From Prochlorococcus sp. AG-402-K16 (lineage in GTDB: Bacteria > Cyanobacteriota > Cyanobacteriia > PCC-6307 > Cyanobiaceae): a DNA stretch of 64,000 nt. The stretch spans positions 1 through 64,000 of the forward strand of contig QCIH01000005.1 in NCBI GenBank assembly GCA_003216795.1, given 5' to 3'. How positions within the stretch are numbered: position 1 is the first letter of the stretch; every line of letters begins with the position of its first letter. Shown here in pieces: positions 1-12,342 of this stretch. The notes under the pieces are model-generated. The model did no database searches. It was given only the letters and a program-made list of their open reading frames with translations, and was not told the DNA's origin. The position numbers and the translations under genes are program-made.

Positions 1-303
1 ACCTTTGCCTTGATGATTTTGATCTATAACAATATCCCAAAGTACTCCGCGGTAAATCCCATCGGTTAAAGCTCTACCAAAACCAACTATTTCCTTACCA
101 ACCCAAAGACTTATTACGACATCACTGTTAGCGAGACATTTTTTGAGATCATTAATTGTTCTATTTTTTGCCCAGAAAGCATTGGTATCTAGTAATTTTT
201 GTAGCTTAATTAATCCATTTGTTGGTTTAAGGTTAGGACCTAATCCAAAAATCCTTAACCCTAAAGCTCCTTTGGCATGTTTAATTAGAGATATTTCTTT
301 CAT
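1..303 (-). CDS. GNAT-family N-acetyltransferase, 5' part only
   Basis: Reading the minus strand from an ATG at 303 gives 101 codons without a stop, running off the left edge of the window. The visible part contains the first strands of a GNAT fold (VISLWVGKEIVGFGRAL, then GVLWDIVID) followed by NHQGKG, which fits the start of the acetyl-CoA pyrophosphate-binding loop (Q/R-x-x-G-x-G/A). GNAT enzymes move an acetyl group from acetyl-CoA to an amine; the substrate cannot be told from this fragment. It is divergent from secA across a 174-base spacer. The family call is fairly sure, the specific function unknown. Confidence 0.75.
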   Translation of the reverse strand, partial: MKEISLIKHAKGALGLRIFGLGPNLKPTNGLIKLQKLLDTNAFWAKNRTINDLKKCLANSDVVISLWVGKEIVGFGRALTDGIYRGVLWDIVIDQNHQGKG

Positions 304-434
304 TTATTAAAAAGATTTTTGAAAAGTGATGTCGGCTAGGTAATTTTTGTGACTTCAATCTAAATACATTAATCGATCGCTTATATAAAATAAAGAGATA
401 ATAGTTTTCTTCATTCTGTTGTAACGCACTAATT

Positions 435-440
435 TATAAT
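435..440 (+). promoter_or_regulatory. candidate -10 box of secA
   Basis: A perfect TATAAT lies 38 bases before the secA start in the spacer shared with the divergent acetyltransferase gene. No convincing -35 element is present at the usual distance. A ribosome-binding sequence AAGGA at 464-468, nine bases from the ATG, supports the secA start at 478. Confidence 0.35.
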
Positions 441-477
441 GTTTGTAATAAGATAAATTTTTTAAGGACTTTGACTT

Positions 478-3309
478 ATGCTAAAACTTTTGTTGGGAGA
501 TCCGAATACACGAAAGTTAAAGCGCTATCAACCAATAGTTGAAGAGATAAATTTTTTAGAAGAAGAAATTTCTCAATTGACTGATGATGAGCTGAGAAAA
601 GAAACTCAAAATCTTAAATCAAATATTTCAGCAGAATTAGATTTTAAAAAACAAAAAGAACTCCTAGAAGAATTTCTTCCAAAAGGCTTTGCAATCGTGA
701 GAGAAGCAAGTAAACGTGTTCTTGATATGAGACATTTTGATGTTCAGTTAATAGGCGGGATGGTTTTAAATGAGTGTCAAATTGCTGAGATGAAGACTGG
801 AGAGGGTAAAACTCTTGTCGCAACATTACCTTGTTACTTAAATGCTCTTACGGGGAAAGGCGTTCATGTTGTTACTGTAAATGATTATTTAGCTAGAAGG
901 GATGCAGAGTGGATGGGACAAGTTCATCGTTTTTTAGGTTTATCTGTTGGTTTGATTCAGCAAGATATGAATCCAGTTGAGAGAAAGAAAAATTATGATT
1001 GCGATATAACTTATGCAACAAATTCGGAATTAGGATTTGATTATTTAAGAGATAATATGGCTACTGATATTAGTGAGGTAGTTCAAAGAAAATTTAATTA
1101 CTGCGTAATTGATGAGGTTGATTCAATTTTAATTGATGAAGCAAGAACGCCTCTAATCATTTCTGGCCAAGTTGAAAGACCACAAGAAAAATATCAAAAA
1201 GCTGCAGAATTATCTCTGGCATTAGTCAAAGCAAAAGAATTGAGTAAAGATGGAATTGATCCAGAAGGCGATTATGAAGTTGATGAAAAACAGAGAAGTT
1301 GTATATTAACTGATCAGGGTTTTGCAAAATGTGAAGAGTATTTGGGAGTAAATGATTTATATAATCCTCAAGATCCTTGGGCGCATTATATAACTAACGC
1401 TTTAAAAGCCAAAGAATTATTTATTAAAGATGTGAATTATATTATTAAGAATGATGAGGCTGTCATAGTGGATGAATTTACTGGTAGGGTAATGCCTGGA
1501 AGACGTTGGAGTGATGGACAACATCAGGCAATAGAGGCGAAAGAGAGTCTTAAAATTCAGCCTGAGACTCAAACATTAGCATCCATAACTTATCAGAATT
1601 TTTTCCTTTTATATCCTGGTTTAGCTGGAATGACCGGAACTGCAAAAACTGAGGAGGTTGAATTTGAAAAAACTTATAAATTAGAATCAACAGTTATACC
1701 GACAAATCAAATAAGAAAGAGACAAGATTGGTCTGATCAAGTATTTAAGACAGAGATTGGTAAATGGAAAGCCGTTGCTAAAGAAACTGCACAAATTCAT
1801 AGAGATGGTAGACCTGTTTTAGTTGGTACAACAAGTGTTGAAAAAAGTGAATTATTAAGTTCACTTTTAACTGCCGAAAAAATCCCGCATAATTTGTTAA
1901 ATGCTAAGCCAGAAAACGTTGAGCGTGAGGCAGAAATTGTTGCTCAGGCAGGAAGAGCAGGGGCTGTTACTATTGCGACTAATATGGCTGGAAGGGGAAC
2001 AGATATAATTCTTGGCGGCAATAGTGACTATATGGCAAGGCTTAAATTAAAAGAAATTTTAATTCCTTTATTAGTCAAGCCTGATAATGAGCATAAGCCA
2101 CCCATACCTAAACAAAAAAATTCAAAATCTAAGAGTGGTTTTTCTACAAAAGCTGGTTCAAATTTGAAAAAGAACATTGCAAATTCTTCAACTAGTCTTT
2201 TCCCCTGCAAACTAGATGAAGTTATTGAAAAGAAACTCTCTCTTTTATCCGATGAGCTTGTTAAAAATTGGGGAGATAGACAACTTTCTGACTTGGAGCT
2301 TGATGACAGGATTGCTACAGCTGCAGAAAAAGCACCAACTGATGATGACTTGATAAAGCTTTTGAGAGAATCTTTGTCTGATGTAAAAAAAGAATATGAA
2401 AAAGTTTTGATTCATGAAGAAGAAAAAGTAAGAGAAGCTGGCGGTTTACATGTCATTGGTACTGAGAGACATGAATCAAGAAGAGTGGATAATCAACTTA
2501 GAGGAAGAGCAGGAAGACAAGGTGATCTTGGCAGTACAAGATTCTTTTTATCTTTAGATGATAATTTATTAAGGATTTTTGGAGGTGATAGAGTAGCAAA
2601 TCTAATGAATGCTTTTAGAGTTGATGAAGATATGCCTATTGAGTCAGGAATGCTTACTAGGTCTTTAGAAAGTGCTCAAAAGAAAGTTGAAACCTACTAT
2701 TACGATATTAGAAAACAAGTTTTTGAATACGACGAGGTAATGAACAATCAAAGAAAAGCAGTTTATGGCGAAAGACTAAGAGTATTGAAAGGAATTGATT
2801 TGAAAAACCAAGTAATAGGATATGGAGAAAGGACAATGATTGAAATTGTAGATGCTTATATTAATCCTGATCTTCCTCCTGAAGAATGGAATATTGATCA
2901 ATTAATTTCTAAAGTCAAAGAATTTGTATATTTATTAGATGATCTTAAATCTGATGATATTAATTTACTGTCAATAGAAGAATTAAAAAACTATTTTCAA
3001 GAGCAGTTGCGAATAGCTTATGATTTAAAGGAATCACAAATAGAAAAGATTCGTCCAGGATTAATGAGAGAAGCTGAAAGATTTTTCATTTTGCAGCAAA
3101 TCGATAATTTATGGCGAGAACATCTGCAATCCATGGATTCCTTGAGGGAATCAGTCGGATTGAGAGGTTATGGTCAAAAAGATCCATTAATCGAATATAA
3201 AAACGAAGGATATGACATGTTCCTCGAAATGATGACTAATATGAGACGAAATGTTATTTATTCAATGTTTATGTTTCAACCTAAAACTGACGTTAATGAA
3301 AAAAATTAA
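478..3309 (+). CDS. secA: Preprotein translocase ATPase SecA
   Basis: SecA is the ATP-driven motor that pushes unfolded preproteins through the SecYEG channel of the plasma membrane and, in cyanobacteria, also the thylakoid membrane. At 943 residues it has normal cyanobacterial length. Walker A MKTGEGKT is at residues 105-112 and the DEVD box at 212-215; the second helicase motor carries GRGTD and [12 protein letters not shown] lysine- and serine-rich low-complexity linker occupies about residues 535-572. The protein ends at [14 protein letters not shown] without the C-terminal cysteine-rich zinc tail of E. coli SecA. The ATG has an AAGGA sequence nine bases upstream. Its 3' end meets cysE tail to tail with eight bases between them. 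Confidence 0.98.
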   Translation: MLKLLLGDPNTRKLKRYQPIVEEINFLEEEISQLTDDELRKETQNLKSNISAELDFKKQKELLEEFLPKGFAIVREASKRVLDMRHFDVQLIGGMVLNECQIAEMKTGEGKTLVATLPCYLNALTGKGVHVVTVNDYLARRDAEWMGQVHRFLGLSVGLIQQDMNPVERKKNYDCDITYATNSELGFDYLRDNMATDISEVVQRKFNYCVIDEVDSILIDEARTPLIISGQVERPQEKYQKAAELSLALVKAKELSKDGIDPEGDYEVDEKQRSCILTDQGFAKCEEYLGVNDLYNPQDPWAHYITNALKAKELFIKDVNYIIKNDEAVIVDEFTGRVMPGRRWSDGQHQAIEAKESLKIQPETQTLASITYQNFFLLYPGLAGMTGTAKTEEVEFEKTYKLESTVIPTNQIRKRQDWSDQVFKTEIGKWKAVAKETAQIHRDGRPVLVGTTSVEKSELLSSLLTAEKIPHNLLNAKPENVEREAEIVAQAGRAGAVTIATNMAGRGTDIILGGNSDYMARLKLKEILIPLLVKPDNEHKPPIPKQKNSKSKSGFSTKAGSNLKKNIANSSTSLFPCKLDEVIEKKLSLLSDELVKNWGDRQLSDLELDDRIATAAEKAPTDDDLIKLLRESLSDVKKEYEKVLIHEEEKVREAGGLHVIGTERHESRRVDNQLRGRAGRQGDLGSTRFFLSLDDNLLRIFGGDRVANLMNAFRVDEDMPIESGMLTRSLESAQKKVETYYYDIRKQVFEYDEVMNNQRKAVYGERLRVLKGIDLKNQVIGYGERTMIEIVDAYINPDLPPEEWNIDQLISKVKEFVYLLDDLKSDDINLLSIEELKNYFQEQLRIAYDLKESQIEKIRPGLMREAERFFILQQIDNLWREHLQSMDSLRESVGLRGYGQKDPLIEYKNEGYDMFLEMMTNMRRNVIYSMFMFQPKTDVNEKN

Positions 3310-3317
3310 ATCAATAT

Positions 3318-4055
3318 TTAATCATCTCCAAGAAATTCAAAAATTTCTTTATCTTTAAGATTTTGAGATTCACCGAGTTTAGAAATATCAACAGATTCTG
3401 AGCTGGCTATACATTGTAGAGTTTTTTGTAATTTAAGAATTTCATTTTCAAGCGCGTCTATCCTATCCATTAAATTTTTTATCACATTAGCTTCTGCATC
3501 TGGTAAGGCAGAGTGAGCTAACGGATTTACTTTGACACCACTTTGATGCACTACTCTGCCAGGAACTCCTACCACAGTACTGTTCCCCTCTACATTTCGA
3601 ACAACTACTGAGCCAGCACCTATACGGGTATTAGATCCTACCGTAATGGATCCAAGAACTTTTGCGCCGGCTCCGACTACAACATTTTCCATTAAGGTTG
3701 GGTGTCTTTTGCCATGGCTTTTACCAGTACCTCCTAATGTCACTCCCTGATAAAGCAAACAGTTATTTCCTATCTCAGCAGTTTCACCAATTACAACGCC
3801 CATTCCATGGTCTATGAAAACCCTTCTACCAATTTTTGCCCCAGGATGGATTTCAATACCTGTTGCTAATCTATTAAGATGACTGAGTAAGCGAGGAATC
3901 AAAGGAATCTTTAGTTGCCATAATTTATGCGTAAATCTATGTATAACTATTGATTGAAAGCCCGGGTAGCAAAGAAATATCTCTACTAATCCTCTTGCGG
4001 CAGGATCTCTCTCTCTGATAATTTCTATATCTGATTTAAAAGTTTTCAACACCAT
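3318..4055 (-). CDS. cysE: Serine O-acetyltransferase
   Basis: This enzyme makes O-acetylserine from serine and acetyl-CoA, the first step of cysteine synthesis. The 245-residue protein has an N-terminal helical part, then a left-handed beta-helix built from hexapeptide repeats; DHGMGVVIGET at residues 82-92 and the LGGTGKSHGKRHP stretch contain the active-site histidines of the family. The last 60 residues include a predicted coiled coil (ALENEILKLQKTLQ), an extension beyond the short bacterial forms. The gene starts three bases after the stop of the GntR-type regulator, so the two are very probably co-transcribed on the minus strand. Confidence 0.95.
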   Translation of the reverse strand: MVLKTFKSDIEIIRERDPAARGLVEIFLCYPGFQSIVIHRFTHKLWQLKIPLIPRLLSHLNRLATGIEIHPGAKIGRRVFIDHGMGVVIGETAEIGNNCLLYQGVTLGGTGKSHGKRHPTLMENVVVGAGAKVLGSITVGSNTRIGAGSVVVRNVEGNSTVVGVPGRVVHQSGVKVNPLAHSALPDAEANVIKNLMDRIDALENEILKLQKTLQCIASSESVDISKLGESQNLKDKEIFEFLGDD

Positions 4056-4058
4056 TGT

Positions 4059-5045
4059 TTAATTAAGAACTCCTATTTCTTTTTTTAATTGATTTATTGT
4101 TTCGATACTTAAATAATTTTTAGCACATATTATTTGAGGTAATCTCATCAACTGAGAGCGATTTTTTAATAATGTGTTTTCTACAACTGATAAACTCGGT
4201 CCATCACACACTATATGGTTTGAAGCCTTTAAAAGTGAGAGTAATCTACTGTTATTGTCTGAGATTGCCGTCATAAGCATTAATTCACTACCACGCATGC
4301 TATGAATAATGACTTCTGCTGCTCTCAATAAACCAGGACTTATGCTAACAATACCTACACAACTTCCAGCATTTAATTCCTTGAGAATTTTTAATTCCTT
4401 TTGAAAGTCGCTCAAGTCAACTGCTATAGCGCGAATTCCATGTTGCTTAGCAACTTTTTCTAGAGGCTGTAAAAAATATCTGCTTGTGACAATCGTACCA
4501 TTATTTGAATTACTCAAAACTTTTTCTAATTCTTCCATAGGAACAACTTCTACTGGTACATTTACTGTCGTAGAAAGGTCTTCTGCTATTAACATAGAAG
4601 CTCCAATATCTTCTCTAGGAGTACTGACTATGATTCTTGATCCGCACTTAATACGCCAATCAATTTCATTGTTCAATATCTCTCTCGTCTCTTGTAAAGT
4701 GAATCCAAGACTTATTAAGTTGTCAATAACTTTTTTTGCTTCTTGATCAGGTGCTTTACTTATTTTATCTTTTGAGTAAAGTGATTTTGTAAATTCTTTT
4801 TTAGTAAAATTATCTCTTACATAGATACCTGATCCAGCTATTGCTTCAACAACTCCATCTAATTCCAGTTGTCTGTAAACTTTGCTTATAGTATTCCGAT
4901 GGAGTCCAGTCTGCATTGCAAGTTGCCTCGTACTGGGAAGTCTGTGTCCTGGAGGATAATGTCTTGCTGCAATTGCGAAACAAATTTGATTATTTAGTTG
5001 AGTAGATGCTGGGATATCACTTTCTTGTTGAATATGGAATCTCAC
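4059..5045 (-). CDS. GntR-family transcriptional regulator with unusual C-terminal domain
   Basis: Residues about 10-78 form a GntR-type winged helix (RLPSTRQLAMQTGLHRNTI, then a wing ending GSGIYVRD), closest in style to the YtrA group. Unlike YtrA proteins, which end soon after, this one continues for about 220 residues with alternating beta/alpha segments such as IIVSTPREDIGASML and GIRAIAVDL, resembling a periplasmic-binding-protein-like sensor fold. It is not the aminotransferase domain of MocR regulators, because no PLP lysine motif is visible. It sits directly upstream of cysE with a three-base gap. An odd palindrome (AGTGACACT) lies 36 bases before its start. Ligand and targets are unknown; control of cysE or of itself is a guess from position. 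Confidence 0.85.
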   Translation of the reverse strand: MRFHIQQESDIPASTQLNNQICFAIAARHYPPGHRLPSTRQLAMQTGLHRNTISKVYRQLELDGVVEAIAGSGIYVRDNFTKKEFTKSLYSKDKISKAPDQEAKKVIDNLISLGFTLQETREILNNEIDWRIKCGSRIIVSTPREDIGASMLIAEDLSTTVNVPVEVVPMEELEKVLSNSNNGTIVTSRYFLQPLEKVAKQHGIRAIAVDLSDFQKELKILKELNAGSCVGIVSISPGLLRAAEVIIHSMRGSELMLMTAISDNNSRLLSLLKASNHIVCDGPSLSVVENTLLKNRSQLMRLPQIICAKNYLSIETINQLKKEIGVLN

Positions 5046-5080
5046 TTTAGAAAAATCCTGACTAATTTAATTTTTGATAT

Positions 5081-5089
5081 AGTGACACT
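5081..5089. promoter_or_regulatory. AGTGACACT palindrome, possible GntR operator
   Basis: A nine-base palindrome (AGTG-A-CACT) lies in the 77-base spacer between infC and the GntR-type gene, 36 bases upstream of the regulator start. GntR proteins bind short palindromes with outer GT and AC pairs and often repress themselves. The match is short and could be chance in this sequence. Confidence 0.3.
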
Positions 5090-5122
5090 TTAACATTCGT
5101 CATATTTTTTGATAGCAATTAA

Positions 5123-5695
5123 TCACCCATCATCTTTTTTAATAAGAGGAGTTTTGCGAGGGCTTAAAAACATAATCATGTTTCTCCCTTCTCTTTTTGG
5201 TTTTTGTTGAACTTCTGATTGCTCTTCTAAATCATTAGCCATTTTCAAAAGAAGTGTCTCGGCTAAATTTGAGTGTTGAATTTCTCTTCCCCTAAAAATT
5301 ACAGTACATTTTACCTTGTCTCCTGATTTTAGAAATTTAGTAGCTTGACCAATTCGAACATCATAATCATGCTTGTCAATTTTATACCTCATTTTTACTT
5401 CTTTAACTTCTGTTTGATGAGATTTTTTCCTTGCTTCTTTAGCTTTCTTTTCTTGTTCAAATTTATATTTACCATAGTCCATAATTCTACAAACAGGAGG
5501 ACTTGCTTTTTCGCTCACCAAAACTAAATCAAGTTCTCTTTGAGATGCTATTTCTAATGCTTTTAATCTATCTATGACGCCTAATTGTTTACCATCTGAA
5601 TCAACGACTCTCAATTGAGGGTATTTTATTCTTTCATTTATATTTGGTAGCTCTCTATCTGGAGCTCGTCGGTCAAAGCGTGGGCGTGGGGGCAT
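5123..5695 (-). CDS. infC: Translation initiation factor IF-3
   Basis: IF-3 binds the 30S subunit, prevents premature joining of 50S and checks the start codon and initiator tRNA. The 190-residue product shows both domains: an N-terminal half ([25 protein letters not shown]), a basic helical linker ([15 protein letters not shown]) and a C-terminal half ending in [10 protein letters not shown] short arginine-rich leader ([14 protein letters not shown]) precedes the conserved core, as in other cyanobacteria. It starts with ATG rather than the rare AUU of E. coli infC. It lies 53 bases after miaA on the same strand and is not next to ribosomal protein L35 or L20 genes. Confidence 0.96.
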   Translation of the reverse strand: MPPRPRFDRRAPDRELPNINERIKYPQLRVVDSDGKQLGVIDRLKALEIASQRELDLVLVSEKASPPVCRIMDYGKYKFEQEKKAKEARKKSHQTEVKEVKMRYKIDKHDYDVRIGQATKFLKSGDKVKCTVIFRGREIQHSNLAETLLLKMANDLEEQSEVQQKPKREGRNMIMFLSPRKTPLIKKDDG

Positions 5696-5748
5696 TCAGT
5701 TAATTAAATAAATTGATTGGATGATGAACAAAATCTATTTTTATAAAG

Positions 5749-6648
5749 TTAGCTTAAAAAAGACTCTATTTTAATTATTGCATCTTTTAGCAGGTTTTTG
5801 TCATTAAGCCAAAGAGGATTATTTTTATTACGAAACCAAGTTTTCTGTCTTTTGGCAAATTGGATTGTTTTTGTCGCAGTCATCTCAATCGCTTTGTCAA
5901 TTGTTGAACGATTATTTAAAACATCCCTAGCTTCTCGATAACCAATGGTTTCTAATATTGGCAAATCAAATCCGTATTTAGAGATAAGTTGGTTAGTCTC
6001 CTCAATAATTCCAGATAAAAACATATTTTTTGTTCTTTGAAAAATTCTTTCTTTTAAATTATCTCTATCTAATCCAAGCTCTAGGATTTTCCAGTTAGGC
6101 GGTTTTTGAACTTTCAGAGTTGACAAAGGTTTACCTGTTACATAGAAGACTTCTAAAGCTCTTATTGTTCTAATGTGGTCAGCAAAATTAATTTTTTTTG
6201 TTGATAGTGGATCACAATTTTTTAATAGGTCCCAACATTTTTCCTGACCAAGTTCTTCTAATTGTCTTCTGAAATTATTTTGAGGAGGGACATCTGGTAC
6301 AAAAAATCCTTTTGTTATTGAGTTCATATATAAACCACTTCCTCCAACAAGAAAAGGTAGATTATCTCGTTTAATTTCTCCTTCAATAGATTTTTGAGCA
6401 ATTTCTTGAAATTGTTTTACATTGATTAGATTAATTGGCTCTTCAATATCTATTAAAAAATGCTTTATTTTTTTTTGTTGTATTTTAGATGGCTTGGCTG
6501 TTCCAATATCCATGGACTTATAAATTTGCCTTGAATCGATATTGTGTATATGAGTTTTAAAATATTCTGCAATTTCAATAGCTAATTCTGTTTTGCCACT
6601 TGCAGTAGGCCCAATTAAAATTATTACATGAGGTAGATACGAAGACAT
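5749..6648 (-). CDS. miaA: tRNA dimethylallyltransferase MiaA
   Basis: MiaA transfers the dimethylallyl group to adenosine 37 of tRNAs reading codons that begin with U, the first step of i6A/ms2i6A formation. The 299-residue protein has the Walker A loop GPTASGKT at residues 13-20 and the signature [17 protein letters not shown] just after it. The C-terminal part carries ETIGYREA and the [11 protein letters not shown] segment that contacts tRNA. It is the first gene of a minus-strand run miaA-infC-GntR-cysE and is divergent from gyrB across a 148-base spacer. Confidence 0.96.
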   Translation of the reverse strand: MSSYLPHVIILIGPTASGKTELAIEIAEYFKTHIHNIDSRQIYKSMDIGTAKPSKIQQKKIKHFLIDIEEPINLINVKQFQEIAQKSIEGEIKRDNLPFLVGGSGLYMNSITKGFFVPDVPPQNNFRRQLEELGQEKCWDLLKNCDPLSTKKINFADHIRTIRALEVFYVTGKPLSTLKVQKPPNWKILELGLDRDNLKERIFQRTKNMFLSGIIEETNQLISKYGFDLPILETIGYREARDVLNNRSTIDKAIEMTATKTIQFAKRQKTWFRNKNNPLWLNDKNLLKDAIIKIESFLS

Positions 6649-6796
6649 ATGAATTTCTGAAGAAAAAAATTTTACCTATATAATTAAAGTGATTAATTTT
6701 TTCATTGACTTCGAGCCTTTATCTTATGGCAGTGGTAAGTTTAATGAAAGATCTTTTAAAATTAATTTTTTAAAAGTCTAATATTTTTTATATTAA

Positions 6797-9090
<2,294 letters not shown>

Positions 9091-9093
9091 ATT

Positions 9094-9459
9094 TTGGATT
9101 TTAGTGCAATAAGTATAATTTTACTCGGAAGTACTTTTGGATTAATACTTAGAATATTTATACAAAATAATTTAAAAAAAAGTATAGGTTGTGATATTCA
9201 AAATACTTCAATAGTGAATTTTTTATCATCTTTTTTATTAGGAATTTTAGTAGCTTTAAATTTTATTAATAATGAAATATTAGTTTTATTTTATGGTGGT
9301 TTTTTAGGATGTTTTAGTACATTTTCCTCGTTTATATATCAATTATTTGAATTATTTAAAAATAGAAAATTCCTAAGATTATTTTCCCACTATTTTATGG
9401 TGATAATTTTTTCATTCCTGTTTTTTTATTTAGGTTATTTTCTTATTCAGTTTTTTTAA
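9094..9459 (+). CDS. crcB: CrcB/Fluc fluoride channel subunit, first copy
   Basis: CrcB (Fluc) proteins are small four-helix membrane proteins that let fluoride leave the cell; they work as dimers of antiparallel subunits. This 121-residue protein shows four hydrophobic segments and the family motifs NFLSSFLLG and GGFLGCFSTFSSF, the latter containing the phenylalanines and threonine/serines lining the pore. The only plausible start is TTG, three bases after the preceding stop. A second, divergent crcB-like gene follows after one base, which fits genomes that encode a heterodimeric channel. Confidence 0.88.
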   Translation: MDFSAISIILLGSTFGLILRIFIQNNLKKSIGCDIQNTSIVNFLSSFLLGILVALNFINNEILVLFYGGFLGCFSTFSSFIYQLFELFKNRKFLRLFSHYFMVIIFSFLFFYLGYFLIQFF

Positions 9460-9460
9460 A

Positions 9461-9790
9461 GTGAAAATAAATAATTTTATTTATATGCTTTTAGCTGCTT
9501 ACCTAGCTACTTTTTTAAGATTAACAATAAATAATAATTTTTTTATTTCAATAATTGGATCATTTTTTGTGGGTTTTTTTGTTAGTAGAAGATTAAGTTA
9601 TTCAGCTGAAAAAATTTTATTGAGTGGTTTTTTTTCCTGCTTTACATCCTTCAGTGGATTTATATATTTTTTGTACAGAATTTTAAATCAAGGAGATTGG
9701 ATAAAATTTATAATATTTTTTAATTTAATCATTATCGTAAATCTATTCACAATGCTTTTCGGGTTCTGGATAAGTAGAAAAATTACTTAG
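9461..9790 (+). CDS. crcB: CrcB/Fluc fluoride channel subunit, second copy
   Basis: This 109-residue product again has four hydrophobic helices and the reduced CrcB motifs GSFFVGFF and SGFFSCFTSFSGF. It is clearly related to its upstream neighbour but quite diverged, and starts with GTG one base after that gene's stop. Paired crcB genes usually encode the two opposite-facing subunits of one channel. The first conserved helix is shorter than usual, so it would probably not work without its partner; this last point is inference. Confidence 0.85.
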   Translation: MKINNFIYMLLAAYLATFLRLTINNNFFISIIGSFFVGFFVSRRLSYSAEKILLSGFFSCFTSFSGFIYFLYRILNQGDWIKFIIFFNLIIIVNLFTMLFGFWISRKIT

Positions 9791-9796
9791 ATTTCA

Positions 9797-9802
9797 TATA
9801 AT
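9797..9802 (+). promoter_or_regulatory. candidate -10 box of mgtE
   Basis: A TATAAT hexamer sits in the 43-base spacer between the second crcB gene and mgtE, 31 bases before the mgtE start. A -35 element is not evident. AAGGGA at 9820-9825 is a plausible ribosome-binding site. The spacer is too short for a magnesium-sensing riboswitch. Confidence 0.35.
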
Positions 9803-9833
9803 GGTGTTGTTACTTTGATAAGGGATTATATTT

Positions 9834-11240
9834 ATGAATGAAAATAATCTTGAAACAGTTACATCGTTATCTTCAGATTTAAGTACAAGAGAAAATATTA
9901 CTATTCAACTTGAGGAATTGCTCATCGCGGGAAATTACGATGAGGCGAAGTTACTTTTAGAGCCCTCCCAACCTGTTGATATTGCAGATGCTATTGGAAG
10001 CCTTCCACTAATATTGCAGGCATTAGCATTTCGATTATTAAAGAAAAATGAAGCAATTGAGGTTTATGAATATTTAGATCCAGTAGTTCAGCAAACTTTA
10101 TTAGAAAGACTTCGTTCAGGAGAAGTTTTAGAAATCGTTGAAAAAATGTCTCCTGATGATAGGGTTCAACTCTTTGATGAATTACCTGCAAAAGTTGTAC
10201 GAAAATTTTTATCTGCTCTTAGTCCTGGTGAAAGGAAAGTAACAGCTGAATTACTTGGATATGAGCCTGAAACTGCTGGAAGATTAATGACAACTGAATT
10301 TATAGATCTTAAAGAGATGCAAACAGCAGCAGAGGCTCTTTCTTTAGTTAGAAAAAGAGCCCCATTCACTGAAACTATCTATAGCTTATATGTTACTGAT
10401 AAAGAAAGACATTTGACTGGTATTCTATCTTTAAGAGATCTTGTAACTGCTGATCCTTCTAAGCCAATTGGAGACGTTATGACAAGAGATGTAGTTAATA
10501 TCGCTACTAATACGAATCAAGAAGAGGTTGCTAGAGCAATACAACGATATGATTTTTTAGCTCTCCCAGTCGTTGATAAGGAAAAAAGACTTGTTGGCAT
10601 AGTAACCGTCGATGATTTAATTGATGTTATAGAACAAGAAGCAACAAGAGATATTTATGCGGCGGGGGCAGTACAATCTGGCGATGAAGATGATTATTTT
10701 CAAAGTAGTCTGTTTACGATTGCTCGAAGACGAATTTTATGGTTATTAATTTTGGTTTTAGCAAATGGTTTAACGACAAAAGTTATAGCTATGAATGATC
10801 AAATATTAAAAGAAATAGTTTTATTAGCTGCATTTATACCACTACTCATAGGTACTGGGGGAAATGTTGGTGCTCAAAGTTCAACAGTTGTTATTAGAGG
10901 TTTAAGTACTCAAAAACTGAAGTCTCTTGGTGCATTTAAGGTAGTATTTAAGGAGGCAATAACAGGTGCTATTTTAGGAGTTTTTATGATGCTTGTAGTA
11001 TTTCCCTTTGCTTGGTGGCAAGGAGAAGGACCTTTAATTGCCTCTGCTGTGGGAATAAGTTTGATATCCATAACAACTTTAGCTGCTACAACAGGAGCGA
11101 TTCTTCCTTTGTTGTTTGCCAGAATGAAATTGGATCCGGCCTTAATGTCCTCCCCTTTCATTACAACCGTAACTGATATTGCAGGTGTATTTATTTATCT
11201 CAGTACAGCAAAATGGTTATTAGGCTCTTCATTAGTCTAA
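9834..11240 (+). CDS. mgtE: Magnesium transporter MgtE
   Basis: MgtE is a magnesium channel gated by magnesium binding to its cytosolic domains. The 468-residue protein has the N-terminal superhelical domain (about 35-135, with SGEVLEIVEKMSPDDRV), two CBS domains (about 140-265, including LPVVDKEKRLVGIVTVDDL), the connecting plug helix, and a five-helix membrane domain from about residue 295 that contains GTGGNVGAQSSTVVIRGL, the family's pore signature. Length and architecture are complete. It is followed after 67 bases by a sigma factor gene in the same direction. Confidence 0.96.
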   Translation: MNENNLETVTSLSSDLSTRENITIQLEELLIAGNYDEAKLLLEPSQPVDIADAIGSLPLILQALAFRLLKKNEAIEVYEYLDPVVQQTLLERLRSGEVLEIVEKMSPDDRVQLFDELPAKVVRKFLSALSPGERKVTAELLGYEPETAGRLMTTEFIDLKEMQTAAEALSLVRKRAPFTETIYSLYVTDKERHLTGILSLRDLVTADPSKPIGDVMTRDVVNIATNTNQEEVARAIQRYDFLALPVVDKEKRLVGIVTVDDLIDVIEQEATRDIYAAGAVQSGDEDDYFQSSLFTIARRRILWLLILVLANGLTTKVIAMNDQILKEIVLLAAFIPLLIGTGGNVGAQSSTVVIRGLSTQKLKSLGAFKVVFKEAITGAILGVFMMLVVFPFAWWQGEGPLIASAVGISLISITTLAATTGAILPLLFARMKLDPALMSSPFITTVTDIAGVFIYLSTAKWLLGSSLV

Positions 11241-11307
11241 TTTGAGTAGGTATTTATTCTCATTTTTGTAAAATTGTGGATTTTTTTGTTTAACTTTACA
11301 TTTCTTA

Positions 11308-12342
11308 ATGGTATTGTTTACAAAACATCATTCAATATTCATGTCTTCTGAAACAATAAGTGAAAATAAACTAGCGATAATCGCAAGTATGAAAGCTAGT
11401 AATGATGTAGATCTAGTTCGATCATACTTGAGAGATATAGGAAGAGTTCCATTACTATCGCATGAACAAGAAATTACTCTAGGTCGCCAAGTTCAAGAAT
11501 ACATGGAAGTTGAAAGAGCGGAATTAGAAATTATTGAATTAACAGGAGATAAGCCTAGTATTGATGAATTATCGACTAAATTAAACTTATCTACTTCCAT
11601 AATTAAAAAAAGATTAAGAGCTGGACAGAGAGCCAAAGAAAGGATGGTTGCAGCAAATTTAAGACTGGTAGTCAGCGTTGCAAAAAAATATACTAAAAGA
11701 AACATGGAACTTTTAGATTTGATTCAGGAGGGAACTATAGGACTAGTTAGAGGAGTTGAAAAATTTGATCCAGCAAGAGGATATAAATTTTCAACATATG
11801 CATACTGGTGGATTAGACAAGGTATTACAAGAGCAATAGCTGAAAAAAGTCGGGCGATAAGGCTACCAATCCACATAACTGAAATGTTGAATAAATTAAA
11901 AAAAGGTCAAAGAGAGCTCAGTCAAGAAATGTCTAGAACTCCAACTGTAACTGAACTTGCTAAATACGTAGAGCTTCCTGAAGATGATGTCAAAGATTTG
12001 ATGTGCAAAGCTGGGCAGCCAGTTAGTCTTGAAACCAAAGTTGGCGATGGCGAAGATACTGTTTTATTAGATTTACTGGCAGGGGCCGAGGATTTACCAG
12101 ACGAACAAATAGAGATGGATTGTATGAGAGGTGATCTGCATTCTCTATTACATCAATTGCCTGATCTGCAATGTAGAGTTTTAAGAATGAGATACGGAAT
12201 GGATGGTGATGAGCCAATGTCGCTTACAGGTATAGGAAGAGTATTAGGGATAAGTAGAGATCGAGTAAGAAATCTTGAACGAGATGGATTAAGAGGCTTG
12301 AGAAGACTTAGTGATAATGTCGAAGCTTACTTTGTTTCTTGA
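11308..12342 (+). CDS. Group 2 RNA polymerase sigma-70 factor
   Basis: The protein is a non-essential type sigma factor of the RpoD family. It lacks region 1.1 and starts with region 1.2 (NDVDLVRSYLRDIGRVPLL). Region 2 is seen in NLRLVVSVAKKYTKR, DLIQEGTIGL and YKFSTYAYWWIRQ, region 3 in SRAIRLPIHI, and region 4 in GISRDRVRNLERDGLRGLR. Cyanobacteria carry several of these for stress, light and clock outputs; the exact orthologue cannot be decided here. The ATG at 11341 (MSSETISEN) is an equally good or better start and gives 333 residues. The 3' end overlaps the convergent hydrolase gene by 16 bases. Confidence 0.93.
   Translation: MVLFTKHHSIFMSSETISENKLAIIASMKASNDVDLVRSYLRDIGRVPLLSHEQEITLGRQVQEYMEVERAELEIIELTGDKPSIDELSTKLNLSTSIIKKRLRAGQRAKERMVAANLRLVVSVAKKYTKRNMELLDLIQEGTIGLVRGVEKFDPARGYKFSTYAYWWIRQGITRAIAEKSRAIRLPIHITEMLNKLKKGQRELSQEMSRTPTVTELAKYVELPEDDVKDLMCKAGQPVSLETKVGDGEDTVLLDLLAGAEDLPDEQIEMDCMRGDLHSLLHQLPDLQCRVLRMRYGMDGDEPMSLTGIGRVLGISRDRVRNLERDGLRGLRRLSDNVEAYFVS

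Noticed and set aside
10910..11161. Antisense open frames over mgtE, the antiporter, icd, fabF and other genes
   Set aside because: They are frame shadows of well-supported genes; no start context, family motifs or independent codon pattern.
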